Source of the DNA: Helicobacter cholecystus
GTDB lineage: Bacteria > Campylobacterota > Campylobacteria > Campylobacterales > Helicobacteraceae
Reading direction: 5' to 3'
Assembly (NCBI RefSeq): GCF_003364215.1
Contig: NZ_NXLU01000002.1
Coordinates: 124,001-188,000 of the forward strand
DNA length: 64,000 nucleotides
How positions within the stretch are numbered: position 1 is the stretch's first letter; each line of letters starts with the position of its first letter. Of this stretch, positions 45,662-55,454 are shown piece by piece. The notes beneath the pieces are model-generated. The model worked only from the letters and a program-made list of their open reading frames with translations, had not been told where the DNA came from and made no database searches. Both the position numbers and the translations under genes were made by a program.

Positions 45662-47177
45662 ATTAAGTTTTGAGCATCGTAGTTTTGGAAATACTCTTGG
45701 ATTTTTCTTACAAAATATCCTTTCTAATTATGATGATTTAAGTTATAGTATTTTTCATAAAGATTGCAATGATTTAAGGCTTTGGATTGAATGCAATGAA
45801 AGTGAGAAATTAGAAGAAATTGTTCAAGAACTCTCAGAAAAAATTCCTCAAAGTCTTTATGTTGATGAGATTAACTCCAATAGTTTCCCTTCTCTTCCAC
45901 TTCCTCAAAGTGCTCATTTTACTCAACCTAAAAACTCTGCACATTTTTGCCCCCAATGCCTAAAAACTCTTCAAGAAGTTTGTGAAGTCTGTGGGCAAAA
46001 GAGAATTGTTATCCCTGAGGAAACGCTTAAGTGCATTGCAAAAGAATTGTTAGAGGGAAAAGATTTGAAATTAAAAACTCCAAGTGGAGAGCATATCTTA
46101 AGCCAAAAGTCCAGTTTAAGAATATATTGCCTTGATCTTGAAAAGATCTTAGAAGTTTGTACTCCTACAAGCAAAGAACTTAATGCTTTAGCGAGTTATG
46201 AGAGACCCATTCTTAGAATCAAACCTTATGAAAAAAGTATAGATGAGGAATTTATTTGTATCTCTTTGGCTCAAGATAAGGTCTTGTATGATCTTTTTAT
46301 AATTCTTAGGGATTATGGTGTAAACTTTATCTATGGTGGAAGTCAAGCACAAAAAAGCTATGATCTGACAGAAGTCATTTCTTATAATGATGAGATTGTT
46401 GTGTATGAAAATGAACATTTTGCACTTTTGCAAACATCTTGTATTGATGAAGAACTCAAAGAAAAATTTTGTTTAATGCAAAGTGATGATAAAGCTTTTT
46501 TATCTACAATTCTTGCTGAAAATCACTTGGAGCAGAAAAATATCCTCAATTTTTATTTTTGTAAAAAGGGAGGGGATAAAATTTGTCTTTATAATTCTCA
46601 AACCCAATGGTTTAATGAGGTGATGAGCTTCACTCTTCCTAAGGATTTATTTACCTTGATTGAAGAAATTAAAGCATTGGATGAGGGTGGAGAAAGATTG
46701 ATTGCAAACTTTTTACAAAAATTTCCCCATTTACTTTGTGAAAATCTTGATTTTAGCTCTTTTCCTCAAGGGGTGTATGGGATATGGGAGATTGTGCGAG
46801 TGATCTTGGGATTAAAGAAAAATCCTCTTGAAATTGCACAAAATAATCTTGATAAGAGAGGGGTTGCAATTGATTATGTATTTAAACAAGATTCCCTAAT
46901 CTTGCAACACTTTAATCTTGCACGTTGCATGAGAAGTGGAATGAGTTTTAAAATCGTAGGAGTTGCAGATGAAATTATTGCGCTAGGTTATATTGAAAGC
47001 TTCTCTCATCTTCCCTCTAAACTTTATATTGCACTCAGAGGTTCAGTAGATATTGAAGGAATCTCTTTGAGTGGGGACTTATTTGCTAATAAAATGATTG
47101 GAGATTTTTTCTATTTCAATAATCGCCAAAGTATGATTTATCGTAATAAGAAATTTCCTCTTTTGTTTAAGAGATGA
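45651..47177 (+). CDS. hydE: Hydrogenase-associated protein HydE
   Basis: A 508-residue protein in the position of H. pylori HydE (the hydABCDE order), which is needed for hydrogenase activity there. I recognise no enzyme domain. A likely zinc-binding knot, CPQCLKTLQEVCEVCGQ, is at about 103-120. The region before it has a divergent beta-rich fold, and the C-terminus (ARCMRSGMSFKIVGVAD) may resemble a HypF-like carbamoyl-transfer module, but that is not certain. Not related to the radical SAM HydE of [FeFe] hydrogenases. Confidence 0.8.
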   Translation: MIFELSFEHRSFGNTLGFFLQNILSNYDDLSYSIFHKDCNDLRLWIECNESEKLEEIVQELSEKIPQSLYVDEINSNSFPSLPLPQSAHFTQPKNSAHFCPQCLKTLQEVCEVCGQKRIVIPEETLKCIAKELLEGKDLKLKTPSGEHILSQKSSLRIYCLDLEKILEVCTPTSKELNALASYERPILRIKPYEKSIDEEFICISLAQDKVLYDLFIILRDYGVNFIYGGSQAQKSYDLTEVISYNDEIVVYENEHFALLQTSCIDEELKEKFCLMQSDDKAFLSTILAENHLEQKNILNFYFCKKGGDKICLYNSQTQWFNEVMSFTLPKDLFTLIEEIKALDEGGERLIANFLQKFPHLLCENLDFSSFPQGVYGIWEIVRVILGLKKNPLEIAQNNLDKRGVAIDYVFKQDSLILQHFNLARCMRSGMSFKIVGVADEIIALGYIESFSHLPSKLYIALRGSVDIEGISLSGDLFANKMIGDFFYFNNRQSMIYRNKKFPLLFKR

Positions 47178-49384
47178 AAAGTCTTAAGCTTCAGATTCAA
47201 GGCAAGATTCAAGGTGTAGGGTTTCGCCCATTTATTGCTAATCTTGCTGCTTCTTTAGGGCTTTGTGGGTATGTGAAAAATAATGCATTAGGGGTAGAGG
47301 TGCTTTTGCAGGGAGAGAGAAGTGGAGAGTTTCTGTCTTCTTTTCCACAAAAAGCTCCTAAAATCTCTGAAATTCAAAAGATAGAAGTTTTTGAGTTTGA
47401 TTATCCCATATGTGAGGGATTTGAAATCTTAAAGAGTGAACAGGCAGAAAATTATTCAACCTTGCTTATTCCTGAGCTTGGAATTTGTCAAGATTGCAAA
47501 AATGATCTTTTTGCTCAAGAAAACTCTCGTTTTTTTTATCCCTTAATTAATTGTACAAATTGTGGGCCAAGATATAGCGTCATTAAGGCCTTACCTTATG
47601 ATAGAGAGCGAACTTCAATGTCTGAGTTTATGATGTGCAAGAAGTGCAGGGAGGAGTATACTAGGCCTCAAAGTCGTTTTTTTCATGCTCAGCCTATTTC
47701 CTGTCCCCAATGTGGTCCTAAATTTTTTTACAATAATGAAGTTGTGATGGATTATAAGAAAACCTTTTTTAAACTTGCCCAAAAAATTAAACAAGGTGAA
47801 ATTGTTTTAATACAAGGATTGGGTGGATTTCATCTGGTTTGTGATGCAACTAATATTAAGAGTATTGCTAAGCTTAGATTGCTTAAAGATCGCCCAAGAA
47901 AACCTTTGGCATTGATGTGTAAAGACATTGAGCAAGTTAAAGCTATTGCTTATGTTTCAAAAAATGAACAACAAGCACTCTTATCCCCTAAAGCTCCTAT
48001 TGTTTTACTCAAGGCAAAACAATATCTAGAAGGTATTGCACCCTCTTTAAATACTTATGCAATTATGCTCTCATATACCCCTATTTATGAACTTTTATTC
48101 TCTTTCTTAGACTTTCCTCTTGTAGTAACTTCTGCCAATCCTAAAGGTGAACCCATTATTTACAAAAGAGAAGAGTTGAAAAAACTCTTTAGCCTGACAT
48201 CTATTTTCCTCTCTCATCAAAGAGAGATTCTTAATCCTGTTGAAGACTCCATTATTCAAATACTTAGCACTCAAGATGAAGTAGTGCTAAGAAATGCTCG
48301 AGGATATGCACCAGTAAGCTTTAGACTCTCTAAAAAAATAGCATCCCCTCTCCTTGCTGTAGGAGGGAATCAAAAGGCAAGTTTTGCTATTGCTTTTGAG
48401 GATATACTTGTTCTCTCTCCTTATATTGGGGATTTGGACAATGTTGAAAGTATTGAGAGATTTAAAAGTAGTATTGCAAAGCTTCAGGCCCTGTATGGGA
48501 TTTTAAGATTTGAAAGCATTGTGTGTGATTTGCACCCTCAATATCAAAGCACAATGATTGCCAAAGAGCTTGCAGAAAAGATGAACTCAAATCTTGTGCA
48601 AATTCAGCATCATTATGCTCATACTCTAAGTGTATGTTTTGAGCATCAAATCAATTCAGAAGTGTTAAGTTTTTGCTTTGATGGAACGGGATATGGGGAA
48701 GATGGAAAAATTTGGGGTGGAGAGGTACTTTTAGGATCACTTGATGGTTTTAAAAGATTGGCTCATTTTAAATATTTTAAGCTTCTTGGTGGAGAGGTGG
48801 CATTTAGAGATATTGGACGTATTTTTTATTCTTTAGCTTTTGATTATTTATCATTTCAAGAGGTTCAAGAATTGAAAACTTCTAAAAATGAGCATGAGAT
48901 TAAGACCCTTTATCAGATGCATCAAAAATCACTCAATTCTCCACAAACCTCAAGTGTGGGTAGGCTATTTGATTTTGTAGCCTTTATATGTGGACTAGAA
49001 ACACAAAGTTATGAGGGGGAGAGTGGGGTGTTGCTTCAAAACCTCTATTGTGAAAAGTATGCTCATATCAGTTATAACTTTAAGCTTAATAATGGCGAGA
49101 TAGAGTTGGATTTTGTAGAAATGTTTCAAGATTATCTTAAAGAGAGTAAAGAGAGGATTGCATCAAAATTCATTAACACTCTGATTAACCTTGTGCTCTT
49201 GATTGCTCAAGAGAGAGATTGTAAAATCGTGCTTTGTGGGGGAGTATTTTGTAATAATATTTTGAGTGAAAAAATTTTAGAAAAATTAAGAAAAAGTGGG
49301 AAATCTTGTTATATTGGAAATAAGATTCCTCCCAATGACAATGGTCTTGCTTTGGGACAAATGTATTATCTTTTAAAGGAGTGA
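47174..49384 (+). CDS. hypF: Carbamoyltransferase HypF
   Basis: HypF makes the cyanide ligand precursor by carbamoylating the HypE cysteine. The 736-residue protein contains an acylphosphatase domain (GKIQGVGFRPFI, about 10-85), two zinc fingers (CQDCKNDL...NCTNCGPRY and CKKCREEY...CPQCGPKF, about 107-185), a YrdC domain (LGGFHLVCDATN, KDRPRKPLALM), and a Kae1-like C-terminal domain (VCDLHPQYQST, HHYAHTLSV, FCFDGTGYGEDG, GGVFCNNIL). All four modules are full length. Confidence 0.97.
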   Translation: MKSLKLQIQGKIQGVGFRPFIANLAASLGLCGYVKNNALGVEVLLQGERSGEFLSSFPQKAPKISEIQKIEVFEFDYPICEGFEILKSEQAENYSTLLIPELGICQDCKNDLFAQENSRFFYPLINCTNCGPRYSVIKALPYDRERTSMSEFMMCKKCREEYTRPQSRFFHAQPISCPQCGPKFFYNNEVVMDYKKTFFKLAQKIKQGEIVLIQGLGGFHLVCDATNIKSIAKLRLLKDRPRKPLALMCKDIEQVKAIAYVSKNEQQALLSPKAPIVLLKAKQYLEGIAPSLNTYAIMLSYTPIYELLFSFLDFPLVVTSANPKGEPIIYKREELKKLFSLTSIFLSHQREILNPVEDSIIQILSTQDEVVLRNARGYAPVSFRLSKKIASPLLAVGGNQKASFAIAFEDILVLSPYIGDLDNVESIERFKSSIAKLQALYGILRFESIVCDLHPQYQSTMIAKELAEKMNSNLVQIQHHYAHTLSVCFEHQINSEVLSFCFDGTGYGEDGKIWGGEVLLGSLDGFKRLAHFKYFKLLGGEVAFRDIGRIFYSLAFDYLSFQEVQELKTSKNEHEIKTLYQMHQKSLNSPQTSSVGRLFDFVAFICGLETQSYEGESGVLLQNLYCEKYAHISYNFKLNNGEIELDFVEMFQDYLKESKERIASKFINTLINLVLLIAQERDCKIVLCGGVFCNNILSEKILEKLRKSGKSCYIGNKIPPNDNGLALGQMYYLLKE

Positions 49385-49386
49385 AA

Positions 49387-50052
49387 ATGCAAGATAATCC
49401 ACAACTTAAAAAATCACTTGATTTGGTGCAAAAGGTTTTAAGTAAGAATGATCAAGAGGCAATGAAGATTCGTAATTTTTTTAATGATCAAGGTATTTTG
49501 GGATTAAATCTCATGAGTTCTCCTGGAAGTGGAAAAACAACACTCTTAGAGCAGCTTTCCCTTAAAAAACCATTTAGTTTTAATGTGATTGAGGGAGATT
49601 TAGAAACTGAAAATGATGCAAATAAGCTTAGAGAAAAAGGAATTGAGGCGGTGCAGATTCAAACTGGGAGTGCATGCCATTTAGATGCTTTTATGATTTC
49701 TGAGGCACTTTCAAAGATGCAATTTGAGGGCATTGATGTATGTTTTGTAGAGAATATTGGAAATCTTGTTTGCCCTGCAAGCTATGATGTGGGTACACAC
49801 TACAATATTGTTTTGCTCTCTGTTACAGAGGGGGATGATAAAGTGGAGAAATATCCTGTAATGTTTAAAGAAGCAGATTTAGTGCTTGTGAGTAAATGTG
49901 ACTTGATTGAGCATTTTGATTTTGAACCTGATTTGGTGCTTACTAGGGCAAGAAAACTTAATCCAAAAGTTGAGATGATTAAATTTTCAAGCAAGAGCGG
50001 TGAGGGTTTGGATGAGCTTATTGCTTGGATTAATTCTAAAAGGAGAAAATAA
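49387..50052 (+). CDS. hypB: Hydrogenase nickel incorporation GTPase HypB
   Basis: HypB delivers nickel to HydB with HypA. The P-loop is MSSPGSGKTTLLE, with EGDLETENDA, GSACHLDAF (Cys/His that bind metal) and VSKCDLIE. There is no histidine-rich N-terminal tail. ATG 49387 is chosen; an in-frame GTG at 49381 would clash with the AAAGGAG site that lies just before. About 221 residues. Confidence 0.96.
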   Translation: MQDNPQLKKSLDLVQKVLSKNDQEAMKIRNFFNDQGILGLNLMSSPGSGKTTLLEQLSLKKPFSFNVIEGDLETENDANKLREKGIEAVQIQTGSACHLDAFMISEALSKMQFEGIDVCFVENIGNLVCPASYDVGTHYNIVLLSVTEGDDKVEKYPVMFKEADLVLVSKCDLIEHFDFEPDLVLTRARKLNPKVEMIKFSSKSGEGLDELIAWINSKRRK

Positions 50053-50297
50053 TGTGTCTTTCTATTCCATCACAAGTTGTATCTATTAATCAAGAAGAAA
50101 AGACCTGTATCGTCGATACAATGGGAACTCAAAGAGAGGTGAGTTTGGATATTTTACAAGAAGAAGTTGAAATTGGGGATTATGTGCTTATTCATATTGG
50201 CTATGCAATCAATAAAATCTCCAAAGAATATGCTTTACAATCTTTGGAGCTTTATGAGAAAATTGTAGATTCTATGCAAAAGGAAGAAGATGCTTAG
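50052..50297 (+). CDS. hypC: Hydrogenase assembly chaperone HypC
   Basis: An 81-residue chaperone with N-terminal MCLSIPSQV (the essential Cys 2), holding the Fe(CN)2CO unit with HypD. The stop of hypB overlaps its start. The Cys 2 also excludes other starts. Confidence 0.96.
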   Translation: MCLSIPSQVVSINQEEKTCIVDTMGTQREVSLDILQEEVEIGDYVLIHIGYAINKISKEYALQSLELYEKIVDSMQKEEDA

Positions 50298-51408
50298 TTT
50301 AAAGGATTTGTATCATGGTTTTAGAGATCCTAAAAGTATTTTAGCTCTTTGTGAGAATATTAAAGAGCAAGCAAGGGGTTTAGAGAAAAGAATTCGCGTG
50401 ATGGAGGTATGTGGAGGGCATACTCATAGCATTATGAAATATGGTATCAATCAGCTTGTGGGCGATATTTTTGATTTTATTCATGGGCCAGGATGTCCAG
50501 TATGCATTATGAGTAAATCTCGTATCAATCATGCTATAGCTTTGGCTAAGCAGGAAAACGTCATTTTGGCAACTCTAGGAGATATGATTAGGGTGCCAAG
50601 CTCTGAGGGTTCTCTCTCTGAGGCTAGAGCAAATGGAGCAGATGTAAGATTTGTATATAGCCCTTTAGATTTAATTAAAATTGCAAAAGAAAATCCAAAT
50701 CAAACAATTATTTATTTTGCCATTGGTTTTGAGACAACAACTCCAATGAGTGCGGCACTTTTAGAGCGTATGGAGAATGAGGGGGTTAAAAATATTTTAT
50801 TTCATATCAATCATGTTTTAGTTCCGCCTCCTATGAAAGCCGTATTAAATATTCCTGAAGTAAACATTGATGCATTTATCGCCCCCTCACATGTTTCTGT
50901 GATTACAGGAAGTAAGATTTATGAGGAATTTCCCAAAGATTTTAAACGCCCAACTGTAGTTGCAGGATTTGAACCAGTGGATATTTTAGAGGGACTAAGT
51001 ATGATTCTTAATCAAGTGAAAAATTCAGAAGTAAAACTTCAAAATCAATATACACGCTCTGTAACTTTTGAGGGCAACACATTAGCCCAAGAGAAAATTG
51101 AGCATTATTTTGAAAAAAGAGAGAGTTTTGAGTGGAGAGGAATTGGAGAGATTCCCTATTCTGCTCTTAAGCTTAAAGAGGAATTTCAAATTTATGATGC
51201 AGAAGTGATCTATGCAGATATTTTACCTAAAGATAAAGTCGCAGAGCCTAAGGGTTGTATTTGTCCAAAAATTATTTGTGGAAGTGCAAAACCTATAGAG
51301 TGTAAACTCTTTGCTAAAGTTTGCACACCTACTTCTCCTATTGGAAGTTGTATGGTCAGTAGTGAAGGAGTTTGTAATGCATATTTTAGATATGGAAATT
51401 TACTTTAG
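50290..51408 (+). CDS. hypD: Hydrogenase formation protein HypD
   Basis: A 372-residue scaffold on which the Fe(CN)2CO group is assembled. MEVCGGHTHSIMKYG, HGPGCPVC, IGFETTTPMSA and the [4Fe-4S] ligands CICPKIICG with CTPTSPIGSCMVSSEGVC are seen. It overlaps hypC by 8 bases. All cysteines expected are present. Confidence 0.97.
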   Translation: MLSLKDLYHGFRDPKSILALCENIKEQARGLEKRIRVMEVCGGHTHSIMKYGINQLVGDIFDFIHGPGCPVCIMSKSRINHAIALAKQENVILATLGDMIRVPSSEGSLSEARANGADVRFVYSPLDLIKIAKENPNQTIIYFAIGFETTTPMSAALLERMENEGVKNILFHINHVLVPPPMKAVLNIPEVNIDAFIAPSHVSVITGSKIYEEFPKDFKRPTVVAGFEPVDILEGLSMILNQVKNSEVKLQNQYTRSVTFEGNTLAQEKIEHYFEKRESFEWRGIGEIPYSALKLKEEFQIYDAEVIYADILPKDKVAEPKGCICPKIICGSAKPIECKLFAKVCTPTSPIGSCMVSSEGVCNAYFRYGNLL

Positions 51409-51417
51409 GAGAGTGGT

Positions 51418-52422
51418 ATGAAGCTAGAAAAAATTAGTCTTGCTTGTGGAAATGGTGCAAGTGAGAATAATGCTTTGATTGAGGGAGTTTTCTATAAACA
51501 TTTTAAAAATGAGATTTTAGAGCAAAGCAATGATGCCTCTATTTTTCAAGCACAAGGAAAATTAGCCTTTAGCACGGATTCTTTTACTATCTCTCCTTTA
51601 TTTTTTAAAGGAGGGGATATTGGAAAACTAAGTATTTGCGGGACTTGCAATGATTTGGTGATGATGGGGGCAAGACCAAAATATTTGAGTGCTTCTTTTA
51701 TTATTGAAGAAGGGTTTGAAGTGAGTAAGCTTGAAAGCATTGCCCACTCTATGGCTAAAGAGTGTGAACAAAATGGTGTAAGAATTATTACAGGAGATAC
51801 AAAGGTTGTTGCTAGGGGGCAAGCTGATGGAGTGTATATCAATACTGCTGGGATTGGAGAGGTGATTTATGAAGGGATTTTGGCTTCAAACTTGAAGAGT
51901 GGTGATGTGATTATTGTCTCAAACAGTATTGGAAAGCATGGAGCAAGTATTTTTGCTCAAAGAGAGGGGATTGAACTTGTTTCCAATCTTAATTCAGATT
52001 GTGCATCTTTATGGCAAGTACTTGAGAGTGTATTTGCAAGTGATGTAAAAATCAATGCCTTAAGAGATGCAACGCGTGGAGGGATTTCAGCAGTTTTAAA
52101 TGAGTGGGCAAAAGCTTCAAAGGTTTGCATTGAGATTGTAGAAGAGTGGGTGCCTATTTCAAGTGAAGTTCAAGGGATTTGTGAATTTCTAGGTTTAGAG
52201 GCTTATGCATTAGCCAATGAAGGGACTTTTGTAATGGCGACTCCAGAGAGTGAAGCTCAAAAGATCTTAAATCTTTTACATGCCAACCCTCTAAGTACTG
52301 AGGCAAAAATTATTGGAAAAGTGAGCAAGGAATATGAAGGAAAAGTTGTGTTGCACTCAAGTTATGGGACAAAAAGATTCCTTGATATGCCAAGTGGTGA
52401 AATTTTGCCAAGGATTTGCTGA
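51418..52422 (+). CDS. hypE: Hydrogenase maturation protein HypE
   Basis: HypE dehydrates the carbamoyl group to cyanide on its C-terminal Cys. The 334-residue protein is a PurM/SelD-like fold with GNGASENNALI, STDSFTISP, GDIGKLSICGTCNDL, RDATRGGISAVLNEW, and the C-terminal PRIC that accepts the carbamoyl. That ending separates it from SelD, which has a Cys near the N-terminus. The start follows GGAGAG. Confidence 0.97.
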   Translation: MKLEKISLACGNGASENNALIEGVFYKHFKNEILEQSNDASIFQAQGKLAFSTDSFTISPLFFKGGDIGKLSICGTCNDLVMMGARPKYLSASFIIEEGFEVSKLESIAHSMAKECEQNGVRIITGDTKVVARGQADGVYINTAGIGEVIYEGILASNLKSGDVIIVSNSIGKHGASIFAQREGIELVSNLNSDCASLWQVLESVFASDVKINALRDATRGGISAVLNEWAKASKVCIEIVEEWVPISSEVQGICEFLGLEAYALANEGTFVMATPESEAQKILNLLHANPLSTEAKIIGKVSKEYEGKVVLHSSYGTKRFLDMPSGEILPRIC

Positions 52423-52763
52423 TGCATGAATATTCAGTCGTTCAATCTTTTATTGAACTTTGTGAAGATTATGTAAAGGAAAATCAATGCCAAAGAGTTT
52501 TGGAGGCTAAAGTCAAGGTAGGGATTTTAAGTGGAATTGAGTTGGGATTATTTCAAAGAGCATTGGAGACTTTTAAAGTTGGAAGTGTCTTAGGGGATGC
52601 TAAGATTGAGTATGTGATCCAGCCTCTAGTGCTAAAGTGCCAAGATTGCAACCGTATCACCCAAACTCAAAAACATCATGTGCAATGCTTACAATGTGGG
52701 AGTGTTGAAGTTAAGATTTTAGAGGGTGAAGAGATGACTTTGCTTCATCTTGAAATGGAATAA
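52422..52763 (+). CDS. hypA: Hydrogenase nickel metallochaperone HypA
   Basis: A 113-residue nickel carrier. The ATG at 52422 (inside the hypE stop, TGATG) gives MHEYSVVQS with the nickel-binding His 2; earlier in-frame TTG would mask it. The zinc site is CQDCNRITQTQKHHVQCLQCG. In H. pylori HypA also serves urease; no urease gene is in this window. Confidence 0.96.
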   Translation: MHEYSVVQSFIELCEDYVKENQCQRVLEAKVKVGILSGIELGLFQRALETFKVGSVLGDAKIEYVIQPLVLKCQDCNRITQTQKHHVQCLQCGSVEVKILEGEEMTLLHLEME

Positions 52764-52769
52764 GAGAGT

Positions 52770-53465
52770 GTGATTAAAGAAATTAAGGGCTTAGGTGCTT
52801 TAACTCATGTGCATTTCACACTTCAGCAAAAAAAGATTAAAAGTATTATTTTAAGAGTTAAAGCTAATAATCATATTCATATTACTTTTCCTTATGGTGT
52901 GGGGATTGAAGAGATTGTAAGGGCAGTAGATAAAAGAAAAGAATGGATAGAATCCAAGCTTATTGATTTTTCCTGTGTACAGAAAGAGCAGTATTGCAAT
53001 GGGGGATGGATATACCATCTAGGAAATATATACTCTATTGATTATATCTTTGCACCTAGAATTCATGTGAGTTTATATGAGGGAAAAATTCAAGTGAGTG
53101 CAAAAGAAGAAAGTGCAATAAAGCCAATACTTGAAAAATGGCAAAAAAAAGAAGCCCAGAGGATATATGCTGAGATTTTATCTTATTGGGCAGAAAGATT
53201 GGGAGTGCAAATCTCTTGTCTTTCTATTAAAAAAATGTCTTCACGCTGGGGATCTTGTAATCCTAAAAAAGGTTATATCAATCTTAATTTTGTATTAGTT
53301 AAGATGCCAAGAGCACTTATTGAATATGTTGCCGTGCATGAGCTTATTCATTTCTTTTTTTATTACCATAATAAAGACTTTTATGCGATGATGAACAAGT
53401 GTCTCCCTGAGTGGAAACAAAGAGAGACAATGCTAAAGGAATGGAGCAGGAAGATTAAGATTTAG
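52770..53465 (+). CDS. YgjP-family (SprT/M48-like) zinc metallopeptidase
   Basis: A 231-residue protein starting at GTG after GAGAG. It carries the conserved RWGSCNPKKGYINLN segment and the zinc motif VAVHELIHFFFYYHN (HExxH with a third His downstream), typical of the YgjP/DUF45 family of predicted metal-dependent hydrolases. Substrates are unknown. The 6-base gap to hypA suggests it is the last gene of the hydrogenase run. Confidence 0.88.
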   Translation: MIKEIKGLGALTHVHFTLQQKKIKSIILRVKANNHIHITFPYGVGIEEIVRAVDKRKEWIESKLIDFSCVQKEQYCNGGWIYHLGNIYSIDYIFAPRIHVSLYEGKIQVSAKEESAIKPILEKWQKKEAQRIYAEILSYWAERLGVQISCLSIKKMSSRWGSCNPKKGYINLNFVLVKMPRALIEYVAVHELIHFFFYYHNKDFYAMMNKCLPEWKQRETMLKEWSRKIKI

Positions 53466-53880
53466 AGTTTTTGCTCAGATGTAGAAGTCTTTTTGCCAAA
53501 GCAAAATGTCCAAACAAAAGAGCAAAGCGATAGGGTGTCATTCCAAAGCCACTACTTTGGTGAAGATTGGCACCATAACTTATAAGGAGTTTTGCTATAT
53601 CTTCATAGCCTTTAAAGCATACACCAGCAAGAGGTGTTTGTCCTCTTGCATTGACTTCATTAACATTTGCTCCTCTTTCTAAAAGCATTTTTGTAGTTTT
53701 TAGAGCATTATTGTAACTTGCAAGCATTAAGAGCGAATCTCCTTTATGGGTTTTAAGATTAATATTTAACCCTGCATCAAGCATTATGCCAAGATTACTA
53801 TAATCATCTTTTCTTGCAAAATCAAAAGCCATTAAGCATAATTCTTCAAACCTTTGCTCTTCTTCTAAAGTAAGTTGCAC
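53455..53880 (-). CDS. Ankyrin-repeat protein linked to catalase
   Basis: A 141-residue protein with about three ankyrin repeats (GDSLLMLASYNNALKTTKMLLERGANVNE, GQTPLAGVCFKG). GTG at 53880 overlaps the katA stop (TAGTG) and AAGGAG lies just before it, so it is coupled to catalase. In C. jejuni an ankyrin protein (Cj1386) beside katA is needed for haem loading of the catalase; the same role is likely here. The convergent ygjP-like gene overlaps its 3' end by 11 bases. Confidence 0.88.
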   Translation of the reverse strand: MQLTLEEEQRFEELCLMAFDFARKDDYSNLGIMLDAGLNINLKTHKGDSLLMLASYNNALKTTKMLLERGANVNEVNARGQTPLAGVCFKGYEDIAKLLISYGANLHQSSGFGMTPYRFALLFGHFALAKRLLHLSKNSKS

Positions 53881-55307
53881 TAAAATCTCCTTAAAGCTGT
53901 TTTTACACCCTGTGCATACTCTGCAGAGATTTGTTCAAAAAGATCTAATGCTTTTTGGATAATTCTCTCTTCTACGCCATCTAGAGAATCCGCAATATTA
54001 TTAAAGAGTTGTTGTTTTTGTTCCTTGCTCATAAGAGTAAAGAGTGCTCTTGGTTGAGAAAAATAGTCTTCATCAAGTGGTGCATAGCGTTGTGCATGAC
54101 CTTCTAAGATAAGATCAGGTTCTAAATATTCTTTATGCTCCTTGGGTGCATCCGCATAACTATTAGGCTCATAATATGCACAACCATTGTTGTATGTATC
54201 AAAATTCATACTTCCTGCAACATTATAAGTATTCACCTCATTTCTTGCCCGATTAACAGGTAAGAGGTGATAATTCGTTCCTACACGATACCTTTGTGCA
54301 TCCGCATAGCTAAAGATTCTTGCCTGAAGCATTTTATCAGGACTAAAGCTAATTCCAGGGACAATGTTAGCAGGACAAAAAGCAGCTTGTTCAACTTCAT
54401 TAAAATAGTTTTGGACATTTTGATTAAGAATGAGTTCCCCAACTTCAATTAGAGGTGCAACTTTGTGAGACCAAACTTTTGTTACATCAAATGGATTAAA
54501 ACCAAGTTGACCAACCTCTTCTTCTCCTAGAACTTGGATATAAAAAGTCCATTTTGGAAAATCCCCTTTTTGAATGCTTTCATACAAATCTCTTTGATGG
54601 CTTTCACGATCTTTTGCAATAAGTTCTCCTGCTTCTTGATTGCTAAGGGTTTGAATGCCTTGTTGGGTTTTAAAATGAAATTTCACCCAAAATCGTTGAT
54701 TATCTTTATTGATGAGACTATAAGTATGGCTTCCATATCCATTCATATGGCGATAGGTTTTTGGAATCCCACGATCACTCATAAGAATAGTCACTTGATG
54801 AAGTGATTCTGGAGAGAGTGTCCAAAAATCCCATGCTGCATTATTACTTCTAAGATTATTTCTAGGATCCCTTTTTTGACTATGAATAAAATCTGGAAAT
54901 TTGTATGCATCTCTTACAAAAAAGACGGGAGTATTATTCCCTACCATATCCCAATTGCCTTCTTTTGTATAAAACTTAATTGCAAATCCTCTAGGATCTC
55001 TTTCTGCATCTGCAGCACCAAGTTCTCCTGCTACTGTTGAAAATCTCAAAAACAAAGGTGTAACCTCTCCTTTTTGAAGAACTTGTGCTTTGGTATATTG
55101 AGAAATATCTGCAGTTACTCTTAGCTCACCATAAGCACCACTTCCTTTTGCATGGACAGTTCTTTCAGGGATACGCTCTCTATTTTGGTGGGCAAGTTTC
55201 TCTAATAAGATATAGTCTTGGAGCAAAAGTGGCCCCTTAGCTCCCGCTGTGAGTGAGTTTTGGTTATCTGCAACGATATTTCCAAAGTCATTTGTTAATT
55301 TTCTCAT
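53880..55307 (-). CDS. katA: Monofunctional haem catalase
   Basis: A clade 3 small-subunit catalase of 475 residues. [22 protein letters not shown] contains the active-site region; the distal His is in [12 protein letters not shown] and the haem ligand Tyr is in [32 protein letters not shown] is present as well. It has no obvious signal peptide. It breaks down hydrogen peroxide. AAGGAG precedes the ATG and a palindrome is at 55329. Confidence 0.97.
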   Translation of the reverse strand: MRKLTNDFGNIVADNQNSLTAGAKGPLLLQDYILLEKLAHQNRERIPERTVHAKGSGAYGELRVTADISQYTKAQVLQKGEVTPLFLRFSTVAGELGAADAERDPRGFAIKFYTKEGNWDMVGNNTPVFFVRDAYKFPDFIHSQKRDPRNNLRSNNAAWDFWTLSPESLHQVTILMSDRGIPKTYRHMNGYGSHTYSLINKDNQRFWVKFHFKTQQGIQTLSNQEAGELIAKDRESHQRDLYESIQKGDFPKWTFYIQVLGEEEVGQLGFNPFDVTKVWSHKVAPLIEVGELILNQNVQNYFNEVEQAAFCPANIVPGISFSPDKMLQARIFSYADAQRYRVGTNYHLLPVNRARNEVNTYNVAGSMNFDTYNNGCAYYEPNSYADAPKEHKEYLEPDLILEGHAQRYAPLDEDYFSQPRALFTLMSKEQKQQLFNNIADSLDGVEERIIQKALDLFEQISAEYAQGVKTALRRF

Positions 55308-55328
55308 ATTTTCTCCTTAATGATTTTA

Positions 55329-55344
55329 GATAATAAAAATTATC
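55329..55344 (-). promoter_or_regulatory. Possible PerR/Fur operator upstream of katA
   Basis: GATAATAAAAATTATC is a 6-4-6 palindrome, 22 bases before the katA start, at or near the promoter. Its half-sites resemble Fur-family boxes (GATAAT). PerR in Campylobacter and Fur in H. pylori control catalase, so this is a plausible site; no footprint evidence. Confidence 0.5.
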
Positions 55345-55454
55345 AATAAATTAATATTACTAATTAAAAAATAACAATAAAAAAACAAGAGTTTAAAAGT
55401 TTTAATAGAAGAATAAAAAGTTTATAGATCTCTCCCCAAAAAAGAGGAAAGAGA

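Noticed and set aside
51418-52422. Considered as SelD because Sec genes are near
   Set aside because: The protein ends in PRIC, lies within the hyp run and lacks the N-terminal Cys/Sec of SelD, so it is HypE.
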